Part shown: positions 1-9,175 of the stretch, in pieces
Layout of the letters: the number at the start of each line of letters is the position of its first letter
How positions within the stretch are numbered: the first letter of the stretch is position 1
Assembly (NCBI GenBank): GCA_913061185.1
Contig: CAJXTI010000022.1
Location: 1 to 50,261, forward strand
Source: an uncultured Oceanobacter sp.
GTDB taxonomy: Bacteria; Pseudomonadota; Gammaproteobacteria; Pseudomonadales; Oceanobacteraceae
Length of the DNA stretch: 50,261 bases
Direction: 5' to 3'
Notes under the pieces: generated by a model
Database searches by the model: none
What the model saw: only the letters and a program-made list of their open reading frames with translations
What the model was told of the DNA's origin: nothing
Translations under genes and position numbers: made by a program

Positions 1-10
1 TCGTGATTCG

Positions 11-57
11 ACACCATCCGCTAGCCCAGAGTGAGCACCGGATTAAATAGATGTCGC
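11..57. repeat. Eroded copy of a dispersed palindromic repeat
   Basis: Positions 23-57 match the reverse complement of 31030-31064 at 33 of 35 bases, including the core AGCCCAGAGTGAGCACCGGA. The intact copy at 31030-31085 is a long hairpin. Here the left arm (11-22) is shortened and only partly complementary to the right arm. No gene covers positions 1-224; apart from this repeat and the hairpin at 195-217 I see nothing there. Confidence 0.7.
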
Positions 58-194
58 CTTTAGTGCGGTACAAATACTTAAAGCGGCGCGGTGGGGTCAA
101 TATCAATAGCGACTTTGTCTGTGAGTGTCTGTGAGCGAAGCGCTCGGGCCAGTGCTGCGAGGCTCTTGGATATTATTGCTAGTGGGGAGCGGCA

Positions 195-217
195 GTCCGG
201 CTGCAGGGCAGCCGGAC
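195..217 (-). terminator. Perfect 10-bp hairpin after the small PA3496-like gene
   Basis: GTCCGGCTGC (195-204) pairs perfectly with GCAGCCGGAC (208-217) around an AGG loop. It lies 7 bases past the stop of the minus-strand gene at 225-413. A run of T on that strand precedes the stem rather than following it, so it is not a canonical intrinsic terminator. A 3'-end-protecting stem-loop is an alternative. Confidence 0.4.
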
Positions 218-224
218 AAAAAAA

Positions 225-413
225 TCAGAGGTCGATAAAATCGTAATAGCGATCAAGGTCTTGCTCCAGATGCTTGCGTTCGCGATGCGCTTCAATCGCT
301 CGGCGCGCAACTACTTTGGCGGGCATCTTGCTGGCTTTGTTGACCACTACATTACCTTGGGGGTCAAACGTCACAACCTGTTCATGAGTTTCAAACTTGA
401 TTGCAGCTTCCAT
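225..413 (-). CDS. Small conserved protein, PA3496-like
   Basis: Encodes 62 aa. The ATG at 413 is preferred over the upstream in-frame GTG (419) because AAGGAG lies 7 nt before the ATG but only 1 nt before the GTG. The C-terminal half is highly charged and predicted helical (ARRAIEAHRERKHLEQDLDR). This resembles the short PA3496-type family of pseudomonads, annotated as putative envelope-integrity proteins; that link is from memory of the pattern and is tentative. There is no signal peptide, membrane segment or cysteine. It is a single gene downstream of hexR on the same strand, followed by a strong hairpin. Biochemical role unknown. Confidence 0.6.
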   Translation of the reverse strand: MEAAIKFETHEQVVTFDPQGNVVVNKASKMPAKVVARRAIEAHRERKHLEQDLDRYYDFIDL

Positions 414-525
414 TGTCACGCTCCTTGGGTTGGTTTGGCAGGGCTATGACGATTTTTGATTTTCCAAGTTGCATTCGAATGACAGTAATGACCTGGATTG
501 ATGTATCTGCCAACCGGTTAGCTAT

Positions 526-1413
526 TTAACCGATAATATTTTTCGGATTGAAGGGTTCGTTACCCTGCTCCAGCCGCAATGATTTGATGCTGCGTTTGAT
601 ATTGATGAGATGGCGAGCAAACTCGGGACCTCGGCGCTGTGTGACGGCGACTGCCAGCATGTCGATCACCATCAGATGGGCAATACGGGAGGTCATCGGG
701 GTAAATTGTTCGGTGTCTTCTTCAATATTGATATGAATCGGGTAGTCGGCTTGCAAGCTGACCGCAGTATTGGCGGGCGCCAGGCTAACGACTTTGGCAC
801 CATGATGCTGGGCCAGGGCAATGGAATTGAGCAGATCCTTGGTGCGGCCACTTTGAGAGATGGCGACAGCGACGTCTTCAGGCCCCAGAGTCACTGCGGA
901 CATGGCTTGCATATGAGGGTCACTGTAAGCCGCTGTCGCAACTTGCAGCCGAAAAAACTTGTGTTGTGCATCAATAGCGACGGCCCCAGAGGCACCATAG
1001 CCATAAAATTCGACACGGGTGGCCATGCTGATGGCATTGGCAGCGACCCCTACCTGTTCTGATTTCAGCTGCGATTTGACTTGATGCAGTCGCTGGATGG
1101 TGGTGTCGGCAATCTTGCTGCAAATATTACTGATGCTGTCGTCTGTGGCGATGGCAAATTGACCAATGTTGTTGGTAATGGCCATTTCCTGGGCGACGCG
1201 AACCTTGAATTCCTGAAAACTGTTGCAGCCGATACCACGGCAAAACCGGACGATGGTTGGTTCACTTACCTGGGCTTCCTGGGCGAGGTCGACGATGCGC
1301 ATGTGCATCACTTGCTGTGGAGACCGCAACACGTATTCCGCCACCTTTATCTCGGATTTGCGCAAGTTGGGTATGGCAGCAGATATTTCGGCCAGAATCG
1401 GGCTGTTTCTCAC
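526..1413 (-). CDS. hexR: HexR, RpiR-family transcriptional regulator
   Basis: Transcriptional regulator of central carbon metabolism; in gammaproteobacteria HexR represses Entner-Doudoroff and related genes and responds to 2-keto-3-deoxy-6-phosphogluconate. The N-terminal HTH_6 domain (about residues 1-75) contains the helix-turn-helix stretch EAQVSEPTIVRFCRGIGCNS. The C-terminal SIS sugar-phosphate domain (about 120-250) contains YGYGASGAVAIDAQHKFF. I chose the GTG at 1413 (295 aa, MRNSPILAEI...) because it matches the usual MRN-LL-- start of HexR and lies about 30 nt downstream of a TATAAT box. The longer frame from a GTG at 1446 would begin inside the promoter. Divergent from uvrD. Confidence 0.88.
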   Translation of the reverse strand: MRNSPILAEISAAIPNLRKSEIKVAEYVLRSPQQVMHMRIVDLAQEAQVSEPTIVRFCRGIGCNSFQEFKVRVAQEMAITNNIGQFAIATDDSISNICSKIADTTIQRLHQVKSQLKSEQVGVAANAISMATRVEFYGYGASGAVAIDAQHKFFRLQVATAAYSDPHMQAMSAVTLGPEDVAVAISQSGRTKDLLNSIALAQHHGAKVVSLAPANTAVSLQADYPIHINIEEDTEQFTPMTSRIAHLMVIDMLAVAVTQRRGPEFARHLINIKRSIKSLRLEQGNEPFNPKNIIG

Positions 1414-1448
1414 AATAATGAGTCCGAATAATTGAAATTTGGTCACAG

Positions 1449-1454
1449 ATTATA
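1449..1454 (-). promoter_or_regulatory. Putative -10 box of hexR
   Basis: The minus strand reads TATAAT here, a perfect sigma-70 -10 hexamer 35 nt before the hexR GTG at 1413. No convincing -35 hexamer sits 16-18 nt upstream, so an activator or extended element may compensate. No HexR-type operator was seen. Confidence 0.45.
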
Positions 1455-1490
1455 GAGTGCCTCTCTCTCATCGTCCTGTTAAATATCCTG

Positions 1491-1506
1491 CTGTACGGAT
1501 AAACAG
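1491..1506 (+). promoter_or_regulatory. LexA (SOS) box upstream of uvrD
   Basis: CTGTACGGATAAACAG fits the LexA consensus CTGT-N8-ACAG exactly at all eight fixed bases, though its centre is less AT-rich than the best boxes. It lies 55 bp before the uvrD start codon. uvrD is an SOS gene with a LexA box in E. coli, so position and target agree. Confidence 0.7.
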
Positions 1507-1560
1507 GGGATTTGTTGATCAGCATCTTCCGCAACGGGTGCAATCTGATAGACTCGCGGC

Positions 1561-3741
1561 ATGGATACTTCACTGATAATAGATCAATTAAACGATGGCC
1601 AGCGTAATGCGGTGGCTGCGCAATCCCCCCATCAGCTGGTACTGGCAGGTGCAGGCTCGGGCAAAACCCGCGTGCTGGTGCATCGCATTGCCTGGTTGCT
1701 CAAGGTTGAAAATGTATCGCCTTTTGCCTTGATGGCGGTGACCTTCACCAATAAAGCGGCAAAAGAAATGAAAGGCCGTCTGGAGCAGTTGCTGGATGTG
1801 CCGGTCAGCGGCATGTGGGTGGGTACGTTTCATGGCCTGGCTCATCGCTTGCTGAAGCAGCATTGGCGTGAAGCCCGTTTGCCCCAATACTTCCAGATCC
1901 TGGACAGCGATGACCAGCTGCGGCTGATCAAGCGGTTGATGAAAGCGAACAATATCGATGATAGCCGCTATCCACCGCGACAGATGCAGTGGTTTATTAA
2001 CGAACAAAAGGATGAAGGGCGGCGTGCCGCCCACGTCATTCCCTCCGCCGACCCTTTTACCCGTACCTTGCAGCAGTTTTACCAGGTCTATGAAGAAAAC
2101 TGCCAGCAAAACGGTATGGTCGATTTTGGTGAAATCCTGCTGCGAGCTCATGAGCTCTGGTTACATAACCCGGAGCTGCTGCAGCATTATCAGCAACGTT
2201 TCAGCCATATTCTGGTTGATGAGTTTCAGGATACCAACAACATTCAGTACGCCTGGATTCGTTTGCTGGCGGGTAATGCAGTGTCTGTGATGGCGGTAGG
2301 GGATGACGATCAATCTATTTATGGCTGGCGAGGCGCTAACATCGGTAATATTCGCAATTTCCAGCAGGATTTTGCTGGAGCGGAAATGATCAAGCTGGAA
2401 CAAAATTACCGCTCAACGGCGACGATTCTGGATGCCGCCAACGCCGTCATCAGTAACAACAGCGGACGGCTGGGGAAACAACTGCATACAACGGGTGAAA
2501 AGGGTGACCCTATCCGTTTGTACCGCGCCTTTAATGAGCAGGATGAAGCCCGTTACATCGCCGACCTGGTAGACAGCTGGGCCAAAAAAGGCCATGCCAG
2601 GGCCGACATGGCGATTCTCTATCGCTCCAATGCCCAGTCGCGCACCTTGGAAGAGGCCATGCTGCGGGCGGGTATTCCCTACCGCATCTATGGTGGCCAG
2701 CGTTTTTATGACCGACTGGAAATCAAGAATGCCATGGCGTATCTGCGACTGTTGTTAAATCGGCAGGACGATGCTGCGATGGAGCGGGTGATTAACGTAC
2801 CGACCCGTGCGATTGGTGAAAAAACTCTGGATACCTTGCGTTCAATCGCCCGAGATCAGGGCTGCTCGTTATGGGATGCTTGTACCGAGGTGACTGCAAC
2901 GGGGGGCTTGCCGAAACGGGCTGGTGCTGCCGTCACGGGTTTTATGACGCTGATTGACGAGATGTGTGTCGGGATTGATGACATAGAATTGCACGAGCTG
3001 GTGGATCAAGTGATTGCCCAGACGGGGCTGATAGAACATCACCGCAAGGAAAAGGGCGAAAAGGGCCAGGCTCGAGTGGAAAACCTGGAGGAGCTGGTGA
3101 ATGCTGCCCGAGTTTTTGAAGGCAGTGGTGATGACGAAGAAGCCAGCCTGCTGGTGCAATTTCTCGATAGCGCTGCCCTGGATGCGGGTGAAGGTCAGGC
3201 CGATGAGCATGAAGATGCGGTGCAAATGATGACGCTGCATTCTGCCAAGGGGCTGGAGTTCCCCCAAGTGGTGCTTACCGGGCTGGAAGATGGCTTATTC
3301 CCGCACAAAATGTCGATGGATGATGCTGATGGTCTGGAAGAAGAGCGGCGTTTGGCCTATGTCGGTATAACGCGTGCCATGGATCATCTGGTGATCACTT
3401 ATGCTGAAAGCCGCCGCTTGCATGGTCAGGAGAATCTCAGCACACCGTCGCGTTTTATTCGTGAAATCCCCGCCGAGCTGGTGGATGAAGTTCGCCTGAA
3501 AAATACCGTATCCCGTCCGTTGAGTTCGCGTCGGCCTCGCTCTGGCAACCATAAACTGGTGGCGGCGATATCGGCCGATTGGCCGTTTGGGTTGGGCAGC
3601 CGGGTATTCCATGAAATGTTTGGTGAGGGGACGGTATTGCAGTTCGAAGGCCAGGGGCCGGGTTTGCGAGTGCAAGTGAATTTTGATGAAGCAGGTAGCA
3701 AGTGGCTGGTACTCAGCTTCGCCAAACTGAAACCGGTGTAA
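1561..3741 (+). CDS. uvrD: UvrD, DNA helicase II
   Basis: ATP-dependent 3'-5' superfamily-1 helicase for nucleotide excision repair and methyl-directed mismatch repair. Length 726 aa, close to the 720 aa of E. coli. Motifs in order: Walker A GAGSGKT (residues 30-36), VTFTNKAAKEM (Ia), VDEFQDTN (II), GDDDQSIYGWRGA (III), QNYRST (IV), TLHSAKGLEFPQV (V) and YVGITRA (VI). The C-terminus ends in the small UvrD/PcrA-type tail domain. Start ATG at 1561; the Shine-Dalgarno is weak. A LexA box sits 55 bp upstream, consistent with SOS induction. It converges with yciA 110 bp downstream. Confidence 0.97.
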   Translation: MDTSLIIDQLNDGQRNAVAAQSPHQLVLAGAGSGKTRVLVHRIAWLLKVENVSPFALMAVTFTNKAAKEMKGRLEQLLDVPVSGMWVGTFHGLAHRLLKQHWREARLPQYFQILDSDDQLRLIKRLMKANNIDDSRYPPRQMQWFINEQKDEGRRAAHVIPSADPFTRTLQQFYQVYEENCQQNGMVDFGEILLRAHELWLHNPELLQHYQQRFSHILVDEFQDTNNIQYAWIRLLAGNAVSVMAVGDDDQSIYGWRGANIGNIRNFQQDFAGAEMIKLEQNYRSTATILDAANAVISNNSGRLGKQLHTTGEKGDPIRLYRAFNEQDEARYIADLVDSWAKKGHARADMAILYRSNAQSRTLEEAMLRAGIPYRIYGGQRFYDRLEIKNAMAYLRLLLNRQDDAAMERVINVPTRAIGEKTLDTLRSIARDQGCSLWDACTEVTATGGLPKRAGAAVTGFMTLIDEMCVGIDDIELHELVDQVIAQTGLIEHHRKEKGEKGQARVENLEELVNAARVFEGSGDDEEASLLVQFLDSAALDAGEGQADEHEDAVQMMTLHSAKGLEFPQVVLTGLEDGLFPHKMSMDDADGLEEERRLAYVGITRAMDHLVITYAESRRLHGQENLSTPSRFIREIPAELVDEVRLKNTVSRPLSSRRPRSGNHKLVAAISADWPFGLGSRVFHEMFGEGTVLQFEGQGPGLRVQVNFDEAGSKWLVLSFAKLKPV

Positions 3742-3850
3742 GTATATAGGGGTGACGGTCGGGCTACTGTTTGGGTGGCTTCACCTGCTTATCCGTTCTT
3801 GCCTGTGCCTGTCGCGGAACACTTCCTGCGCCCGTGGTGCCGCGTGTGAA

Positions 3851-4252
3851 TCAGCGCGGCACTCGGCGAATTCGTCCGGTGTCATCAATCGCAACGTAGA
3901 CGAAAACGGCATCCACCACTTTGCGGCGTTCGCTTTCGTTCGGGTTCTGGGTCCAGACTTCAATAGCGATACGAATTGACGATGAACCTATCTCCAGCAT
4001 ACGGGTATAAAAACACACCGCTGCACCTATGCGTATTGGCGACATAAAGACGACGGACTCCAGCGCCACATTGGCGATGCGTCCGTGTGCCAGCCGACTT
4101 GCCACGGTTTCGGCAGCATGATCCATTTGTGCCACCACCCAGCCACCGCTGATGTCGCCGTGGGTGTTGGTATCTCCTCGGGATGGAATCAGGCGGAGTG
4201 TCAACTCGCCATCGGGTTTGGGTTCGCAATCGTCCTTCGATCTGGCTTTCAT
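3851..4252 (-). CDS. yciA: Acyl-CoA thioesterase, YciA-like hot-dog fold
   Basis: Hydrolyses acyl-CoA thioesters in the cytosol. Its 133 aa match the single hot-dog-domain YciA enzymes. The family block DTNTHGDISGGWVVAQMD (residues 27-44) carries the conserved Asn, Asp and Gly-Gly-Trp, followed by the typical HGRIANVALESVVFM strand and an IEVW segment. Start ATG at 4252 has AGGA about 7 nt upstream on the minus strand. The C-terminus (VPR) is short but normal. It is monocistronic, convergent with uvrD and divergent from pstS. Confidence 0.9.
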   Translation of the reverse strand: MKARSKDDCEPKPDGELTLRLIPSRGDTNTHGDISGGWVVAQMDHAAETVASRLAHGRIANVALESVVFMSPIRIGAAVCFYTRMLEIGSSSIRIAIEVWTQNPNESERRKVVDAVFVYVAIDDTGRIRRVPR

Positions 4253-4410
4253 AGGGATTCCTGATTCAAATTATTTTTCGGAAGTTTACTTCTTTTTGAT
4301 CGTTGACAATACAGACTGGTCGGAGATTGGTACGAACAAAAAACGGTAATGCAACACGACAAAGGTGACATCGTGCCTAGCTGTGTGCTGTCATGCCCGA
4401 AAATAAGTGC

Positions 4411-4469
4411 CTGTAACCAAAATGAAACATTTTTGTAATAAACAGGTGCGCGTCATGTAGGTGTAATAC
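4411..4469 (+). promoter_or_regulatory. Pho box and promoter of the pst operon
   Basis: Three direct repeats with exact 11-bp phasing lie here: CTGTAAC (4411-4417), ATGAAAC (4422-4428) and TTGTAAT (4433-4439). The first matches the PhoB half-site CTGT(A/C)A(T/C). A degenerate fourth repeat may lie at 4444-4450. A -10-like TAATAC is at 4464-4469, and pstS starts 75 bp further on. PhoB-P would replace the -35 element. A further CTGTCAT occurs at 4388-4394 but is out of phase. Confidence 0.8.
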
Positions 4470-4544
4470 AGTTACTGGACAATACCTCTCTTTTGAAAAC
4501 GATCTGCCTGCTGGGTATCATCAGGTCACATTGAAGGAAATAGC

Positions 4545-5585
4545 ATGAAACATTCTCTCGTTGCCGGTGTGGTTTTGCTGGCTTCAGTGTTTAGTCAAAG
4601 CGCTTTTGCTGAGCGTAACTACATCAGCATTGTTGGCTCCTCAACGGTCTATCCGTTTTCTACGGTCGTTGCTGAACGTTTTGGCAAATCGACCAAGTTC
4701 CGTACTCCTAAAGTCGAGTCTACGGGTTCCGGTGGTGGCCTGAAGTTGTTCTGTACTGGTGTTGGTGATACCACACCTGACATTACTAATGCGTCTCGTC
4801 GTATCAAGGCGTCTGAAATTGCCTTGTGTACCAAAAATGGCGTCAAGGATATTGTCGAAGTCATGATTGGCTTTGATGGCATCGTGTTCGCAAACGCAGC
4901 ATCCAATCCTCGTACCTCTTTGTCGCGCAAAGATATCTTTCTGGCGTTGGCGAAAATGGTGCCAGCGGCGGACGGTTCAGACAAGCTGATCGCCAACCCT
5001 TATAAAACCTGGAAACAAGTAAACCCTGCCTTGGCTAATACACCGATCAAGGTATTGGGGCCTCCGCCAACCTCCGGAACCCGTGATGCGTTTGTGGAAT
5101 TGGCGATGGAAGGGGGCTGTACCCAGTTTCCGTTTATCAAGGCGCTGAAAAAATCCGATCCAGACAAATACAAGGCGATTTGCCATGGTTTGCGTGAAGA
5201 CGGTGGCTATGTCGAAGCCGGTGAAAACGACAACCTGATTGTACAGAAACTGGCTGCCAGCCCGGATTCCTACGGCATTTTTGGCTACAGCTTTCTGGAA
5301 CAGAATGAAGACAAGGTGCAAGGCTCTCTGGTTGATGGTGTTGAGCCTACGTTCGGCAATATTGCTGCCGGCAAATACCCAATCAGCCGTTCACTTTATT
5401 TCTACGTTAAAAAGGCTCACGTCGGAGTGATTCCAGGTATTGAAGAGTACCTCACTGAATTTACCTCGGCACGGGCTATCGGTGAAGATGGCTATCTCGC
5501 TGACAAGGGGATGATTCCGATGGAAGAATCCCGTCGTCGGAGAGTCGCGGCCAGCGTCAAGTCACTGACCCCGATCGGCCAGTAA
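4545..5585 (+). CDS. pstS: PstS, periplasmic phosphate-binding protein
   Basis: Binds inorganic phosphate in the periplasm and delivers it to PstCAB. Length 346 aa. A Sec signal peptide of about 22 aa ends at SAFA|ERN. The mature protein opens with ISIVGSSTVYPFS, the phosphate-binding loop of the PstS/PBP-like family; ESTGSGGG (about residues 62-69) and SGTRDAF are further ligand-contact blocks. Start ATG 4545 follows GAAGGAAATAGC. It is the first gene of pstSCAB-phoU behind a Pho box. A stem-loop between pstS and pstC could keep pstS message more abundant than the rest. Confidence 0.93.
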   Translation: MKHSLVAGVVLLASVFSQSAFAERNYISIVGSSTVYPFSTVVAERFGKSTKFRTPKVESTGSGGGLKLFCTGVGDTTPDITNASRRIKASEIALCTKNGVKDIVEVMIGFDGIVFANAASNPRTSLSRKDIFLALAKMVPAADGSDKLIANPYKTWKQVNPALANTPIKVLGPPPTSGTRDAFVELAMEGGCTQFPFIKALKKSDPDKYKAICHGLREDGGYVEAGENDNLIVQKLAASPDSYGIFGYSFLEQNEDKVQGSLVDGVEPTFGNIAAGKYPISRSLYFYVKKAHVGVIPGIEEYLTEFTSARAIGEDGYLADKGMIPMEESRRRRVAASVKSLTPIGQ

Positions 5586-5595
5586 CCGTCAGGGT

Positions 5596-5619
5596 GCGGA
5601 GCCATACCATCGGCTCCGC
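5596..5619 (+). terminator. Intercistronic stem-loop between pstS and pstC
   Basis: GCGGAGCC (5596-5603) pairs perfectly with GGCTCCGC (5612-5619) over an 8-nt loop. The sequence after it is TTCTG, not a U tract. It is best read as a 3' stabiliser of pstS mRNA or a partial attenuator rather than a full terminator. Confidence 0.5.
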
Positions 5620-5692
5620 TTCTGTCATACGGATGTGTTATTCAGGCCGGTAAGATCGACGGCTGTTCCTTGTTCTGTTCAGGCTAGTCATT

Positions 5693-7066
5693 ATGACCTT
5701 CAGCATTTTGCTACTTGTCATCGCGATTCTGTTTGTAATCGCATACATTGGCGGCGCTCGCCGAGCTCGTTCTCTGGTCAGCCCCGGCGTCACTTTGAAT
5801 TCATTGCCGGGCCACTATGGCTCACTGGTCGCCCTTTGGACCTGTTTGCCACCCTTATTGTTAATGTTGTGTTGGGGCATGCTCGAAAGCCCTGTTATCG
5901 ACCGTTTGCTGGAAGCGCAGTTGCCAGCCGGGATCCAAGCCGAAGGAGGCAACCGCGTGAGCCTGGCGCTGAGCAAGGTTCATAATCTGGCGGGTGGTGC
6001 GAATGTGGAGGCCGATCCGGAATTGGCCTCTGTGGTCTTGCACCTGGTTGATCTGCAGTCGCGCAACCGCATGTTGAGTACCGCGTTGGTGCTGGCATTG
6101 GCGTTGGCCGGATTTGGCTTCAGCCTGCGTCGCCTGGCACCCGCGCTACGAGCCAGAAACGAAGTGGAAGGTATTGTCCGGTCACTGCTGTTCTGCAGCT
6201 CCGGTGTGGCAGTACTGACGACCGTCGGGATTCTTAGCAGTGTGCTGTTTGAAGCCTGGATGTTTTTTGGCAAAGTGAATGTCTTTGATTTCCTGTTTGG
6301 CACGACCTGGTCACCCCAGGTGGCATTGCGGGCAGATCAGTCCGGTTCTTCCGGCAGTTTTGGTGCCATTCCGCTGTTTACCGGTACCTTGCTGATTTCC
6401 ATGATTGCCATGCTGATTGCTGTCCCGATTGGGCTGATGTCTGCCATTTATCTGTCTGAGTATGCCACTCCCCGTATTCGTAACTACGCCAAGCCGGCAC
6501 TGGAAGTGCTGGCAGGTATTCCGACCGTTGTTTATGGCTTTTTTGCTGCTCTGACGGTGGCGCCTATCCTGAAAAGCCTGGGGGCGGATGTGGGCCTGGA
6601 AGTTTCGTCCGAGAGTGCATTGGCGGCTGGACTGGTGATGGGAGTGATGATTATCCCATTTGTATCGTCCTTGTCTGATGACGTTATTAATGCCGTGCCA
6701 CAGTCTCTGCGTGACGGCAGTTACGGCTTGGGGGCGACCCAGAGCGAGACGATACGTCATGTTGTTATTCCGGCGGCATTGCCCGGTATCGTCGGTGCCG
6801 TCATGCTGGCGGTTTCCAGAGCCATTGGTGAAACCATGATTGTTGCCATGGCGGCGGGTCTGGCAGCGAATCTGACGGCAAATCCGCTGGAAAGTGTGAC
6901 GACAGTGACGGTGCAGATTGTGACCTTGCTGGTCGGTGATCAGGAGTTTGATTCTTCCAAGACTTTGGCGGCATTTGCGCTGGGGCTGGTGTTGTTCCTG
7001 GTGACTCTGATTCTCAATTTTGTGGCGCTGAAAGTGGTACAGAAGTACCGGGAGCAATATGACTGA
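5693..7066 (+). CDS. pstC: PstC, phosphate ABC transporter permease
   Basis: Inner-membrane permease subunit of the high-affinity phosphate transporter. Length 457 aa, longer than E. coli PstC (319 aa). The extra N-terminal part has two hydrophobic segments flanking a region of about 90 aa (residues 55-130), a form also found in other marine gammaproteobacteria. The transport domain occupies about residues 225-450 and includes the EAA-type loop near SLRDGSYGLGATQSETIRHV, then AVSRAIGETMIVAMAAG. Start ATG 5693 has a weak ribosome site. The stop overlaps the pstA start by 8 bp, implying translational coupling. Confidence 0.93.
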   Translation: MTFSILLLVIAILFVIAYIGGARRARSLVSPGVTLNSLPGHYGSLVALWTCLPPLLLMLCWGMLESPVIDRLLEAQLPAGIQAEGGNRVSLALSKVHNLAGGANVEADPELASVVLHLVDLQSRNRMLSTALVLALALAGFGFSLRRLAPALRARNEVEGIVRSLLFCSSGVAVLTTVGILSSVLFEAWMFFGKVNVFDFLFGTTWSPQVALRADQSGSSGSFGAIPLFTGTLLISMIAMLIAVPIGLMSAIYLSEYATPRIRNYAKPALEVLAGIPTVVYGFFAALTVAPILKSLGADVGLEVSSESALAAGLVMGVMIIPFVSSLSDDVINAVPQSLRDGSYGLGATQSETIRHVVIPAALPGIVGAVMLAVSRAIGETMIVAMAAGLAANLTANPLESVTTVTVQIVTLLVGDQEFDSSKTLAAFALGLVLFLVTLILNFVALKVVQKYREQYD

Positions 7067-8333
7067 TCAAGTGACTACCCGTGCCAGGGTAGAGCAAAGC
7101 ATGACGCGTCGCCGTCGTGCAGAAGTGCGTTTTCGTCTGTATGGCATGTTGTCGATAGGGTTTGGCTTGCTGTGCCTGGTTGTGCTGTTTGGGAATATTA
7201 TCCTCAAGGGCGGTTCTGCGTTTGAGCAAACGGTGTTGCAATCGGAAGTGTACCTCGACGGAGACTATCTGGGGCTGACTCCGCAATCGTCGGTAGAGGC
7301 GCGTCGCAACGCGGACTATGAAGGGCTGATCAAACAGTACCTGAAAGAGTCGATACCGGTTTCTGGTCGCAATGAGCGCCGTGCGCTGTATAGCCTGGTC
7401 AGTGTGGGTGCACATTGGCAGTTACAAAAAGCAGTACTGGACAACCCGGATCTGATTGATACCACCCTGAATATCGAACTGATCATGGATGATGATGTAG
7501 ACCAGTGGTTCAAGCATGATCGTGATGAGGGCCGTGCCGGACGGCTGAGCGAGTTACAGCTGGGCTGGCTCGAACAGTGGGCGTCTGAGGGGCGATTGAA
7601 AAGCCGCTTCAGTACAACCTTCTTTACCAATGGTGATTCGCGGGAACCAGAGTTGGCCGGTGTTCATGGTGCCATGATGGGAACCTTCCTGACGCTGATG
7701 GTAACCTTCCTGTTATCGTTCCCTATCGGGGTGGCGGCAGCGATTTATCTGGAAGAGTTTGCTCCTAAAAACCGTGTCACCGAAATTGTTGAAATCAACA
7801 TCAATAACCTGGCGGCGGTGCCCAGCATTACGTTTGGCTTACTGGGGCTGGCGATTTTTATCAACATCTTTGGTGTCGCCCGTTCAACGCCATTGATTGG
7901 TGGTCTGGTGCTGACATTGATGACATTGCCGACCATTATTATTTCCGGTCGAGCGGCGATCAAATCCGTACCGCCCTCCATTCGTGAGGCCGCCTTCGGG
8001 TTGGGTGCCTCAAAGATGCAGGTGGTCTTTCATCATGTATTGCCACTGGCGCTGCCGGGTATGCTGACGGGAACCATTATCGGTATGGCTCAGGCGCTGG
8101 GTGAAACGGCACCATTATTAATGATCGGAATGATTGCTTTTGTGGTCGATGTGCCAGGGTTTATTACGGATCCGTCGACGGTGTTGCCTGTGCAGATCTT
8201 TCTTTGGTCCGACAGCCCCGAACAAGCATTCACTGAACGGACTTCGGGAGCCATCATCGTATTGCTGGCCTTCCTGATCATGATGAACACTGCTGCAGTC
8301 TGGCTGCGTCGTCGTCTTGAACGACGCTGGTAA
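7059..8333 (+). CDS. pstA: PstA, phosphate ABC transporter permease
   Basis: Second permease subunit of the Pst transporter; pairs with PstC and docks PstB. Length 424 aa versus about 296 in E. coli. The additional part is a soluble region after the first membrane helix (about residues 50-195, containing SVGAHWQLQKAVLDN), as in the enlarged PstC. The permease core follows: ISGRAAIKSVPPSIREAAFG and then GMAQALGETAPLLMIG. The upstream overlap with pstC and the 25-bp gap to pstB place it inside one operon. Confidence 0.93.
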   Translation: MTDQVTTRARVEQSMTRRRRAEVRFRLYGMLSIGFGLLCLVVLFGNIILKGGSAFEQTVLQSEVYLDGDYLGLTPQSSVEARRNADYEGLIKQYLKESIPVSGRNERRALYSLVSVGAHWQLQKAVLDNPDLIDTTLNIELIMDDDVDQWFKHDRDEGRAGRLSELQLGWLEQWASEGRLKSRFSTTFFTNGDSREPELAGVHGAMMGTFLTLMVTFLLSFPIGVAAAIYLEEFAPKNRVTEIVEININNLAAVPSITFGLLGLAIFINIFGVARSTPLIGGLVLTLMTLPTIIISGRAAIKSVPPSIREAAFGLGASKMQVVFHHVLPLALPGMLTGTIIGMAQALGETAPLLMIGMIAFVVDVPGFITDPSTVLPVQIFLWSDSPEQAFTERTSGAIIVLLAFLIMMNTAAVWLRRRLERRW

Positions 8334-8358
8334 ACGCTAACTATCCGGATTTTTTGTT

Positions 8359-9162
8359 ATGAGTATTATCGAAAACCACAAAACCGACGGCGAACCGTTC
8401 TGCGACTCTCCCAAGCTGAAAGCCCGCAGTGTTGGCGTCTTCTATGCCGACAAACAGGCCATCTTTGACGTAAGTCTGGACATTGGTGCCAACGAAGTGA
8501 TTGCATTGATCGGGCCATCGGGTTGTGGCAAGTCAACTTTCTTGCGTTGTCTTAACCGGATGAACGATACCATTGATATCTGCCGGGTTACGGGGGATAT
8601 TCTGCTTGATGACGAGGATATTTACGGCCCAAAAGTCGACGTGGTACCTCTGCGGGCGCGGGTCGGAATGGTTTTTCAGAAACCGAACCCGTTTCCAAAA
8701 TCCATCTTCGACAATGTTTCCTATGGCCCGCGTATTCACGGGCTGGTGAATCATCGTGATGAACTGGATGAAGTGGTCGAGCGCAGCTTGCAGCGGGCAG
8801 GTTTGTGGTCGGAAGTGAAAGACCGGTTACATTCACCGGGTACTGGTCTGTCGGGTGGTCAGCAGCAGCGTTTGTGTATTGCGCGAACAATTGCGGTTGA
8901 CCCTGAAGTGATTCTTATGGATGAGCCATGTTCTGCGCTGGATCCGATTGCAACTGCTAAAATTGAAGAATTGATTGACGAATTGCGAGAGAACTACACT
9001 ATCGCGATTGTTACTCACTCAATGCAGCAAGCGGCTCGGGTATCCCAACGCACCGCGTATTTTCACCTGGGTCAGTTGATTGAGGTAAACCCGACTGATC
9101 TCGTGTTTACCACGCCGCAACATGCACTGACTGAGGCGTATATTACTGGCCGTTTCGGCTAA
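8359..9162 (+). CDS. pstB: PstB, phosphate ABC transporter ATPase
   Basis: ATP-hydrolysing subunit driving phosphate import; also needed with PhoU to signal phosphate sufficiency to PhoR. Length 267 aa. Walker [10 protein letters not shown] (residues 52-60), Q-loop in [13 protein letters not shown] signature LSGGQQQR, Walker B VILMDEP and the H-loop in IVTHSMQQ are all intact. [17 protein letters not shown] is typical of PstB. The stop TAA (9160-9162) runs into AAGGAG, the ribosome site of phoU. Confidence 0.97.
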   Translation: MSIIENHKTDGEPFCDSPKLKARSVGVFYADKQAIFDVSLDIGANEVIALIGPSGCGKSTFLRCLNRMNDTIDICRVTGDILLDDEDIYGPKVDVVPLRARVGMVFQKPNPFPKSIFDNVSYGPRIHGLVNHRDELDEVVERSLQRAGLWSEVKDRLHSPGTGLSGGQQQRLCIARTIAVDPEVILMDEPCSALDPIATAKIEELIDELRENYTIAIVTHSMQQAARVSQRTAYFHLGQLIEVNPTDLVFTTPQHALTEAYITGRFG

Positions 9163-9175
9163 AAGGAGAGCACAA

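Noticed and set aside
4303..4330. TTGACA at 4303 as a sigma-70 promoter for pstS
   Set aside because: No acceptable -10 lies 16-18 bp downstream, and the Pho box with its TAATAC lies much nearer the gene.
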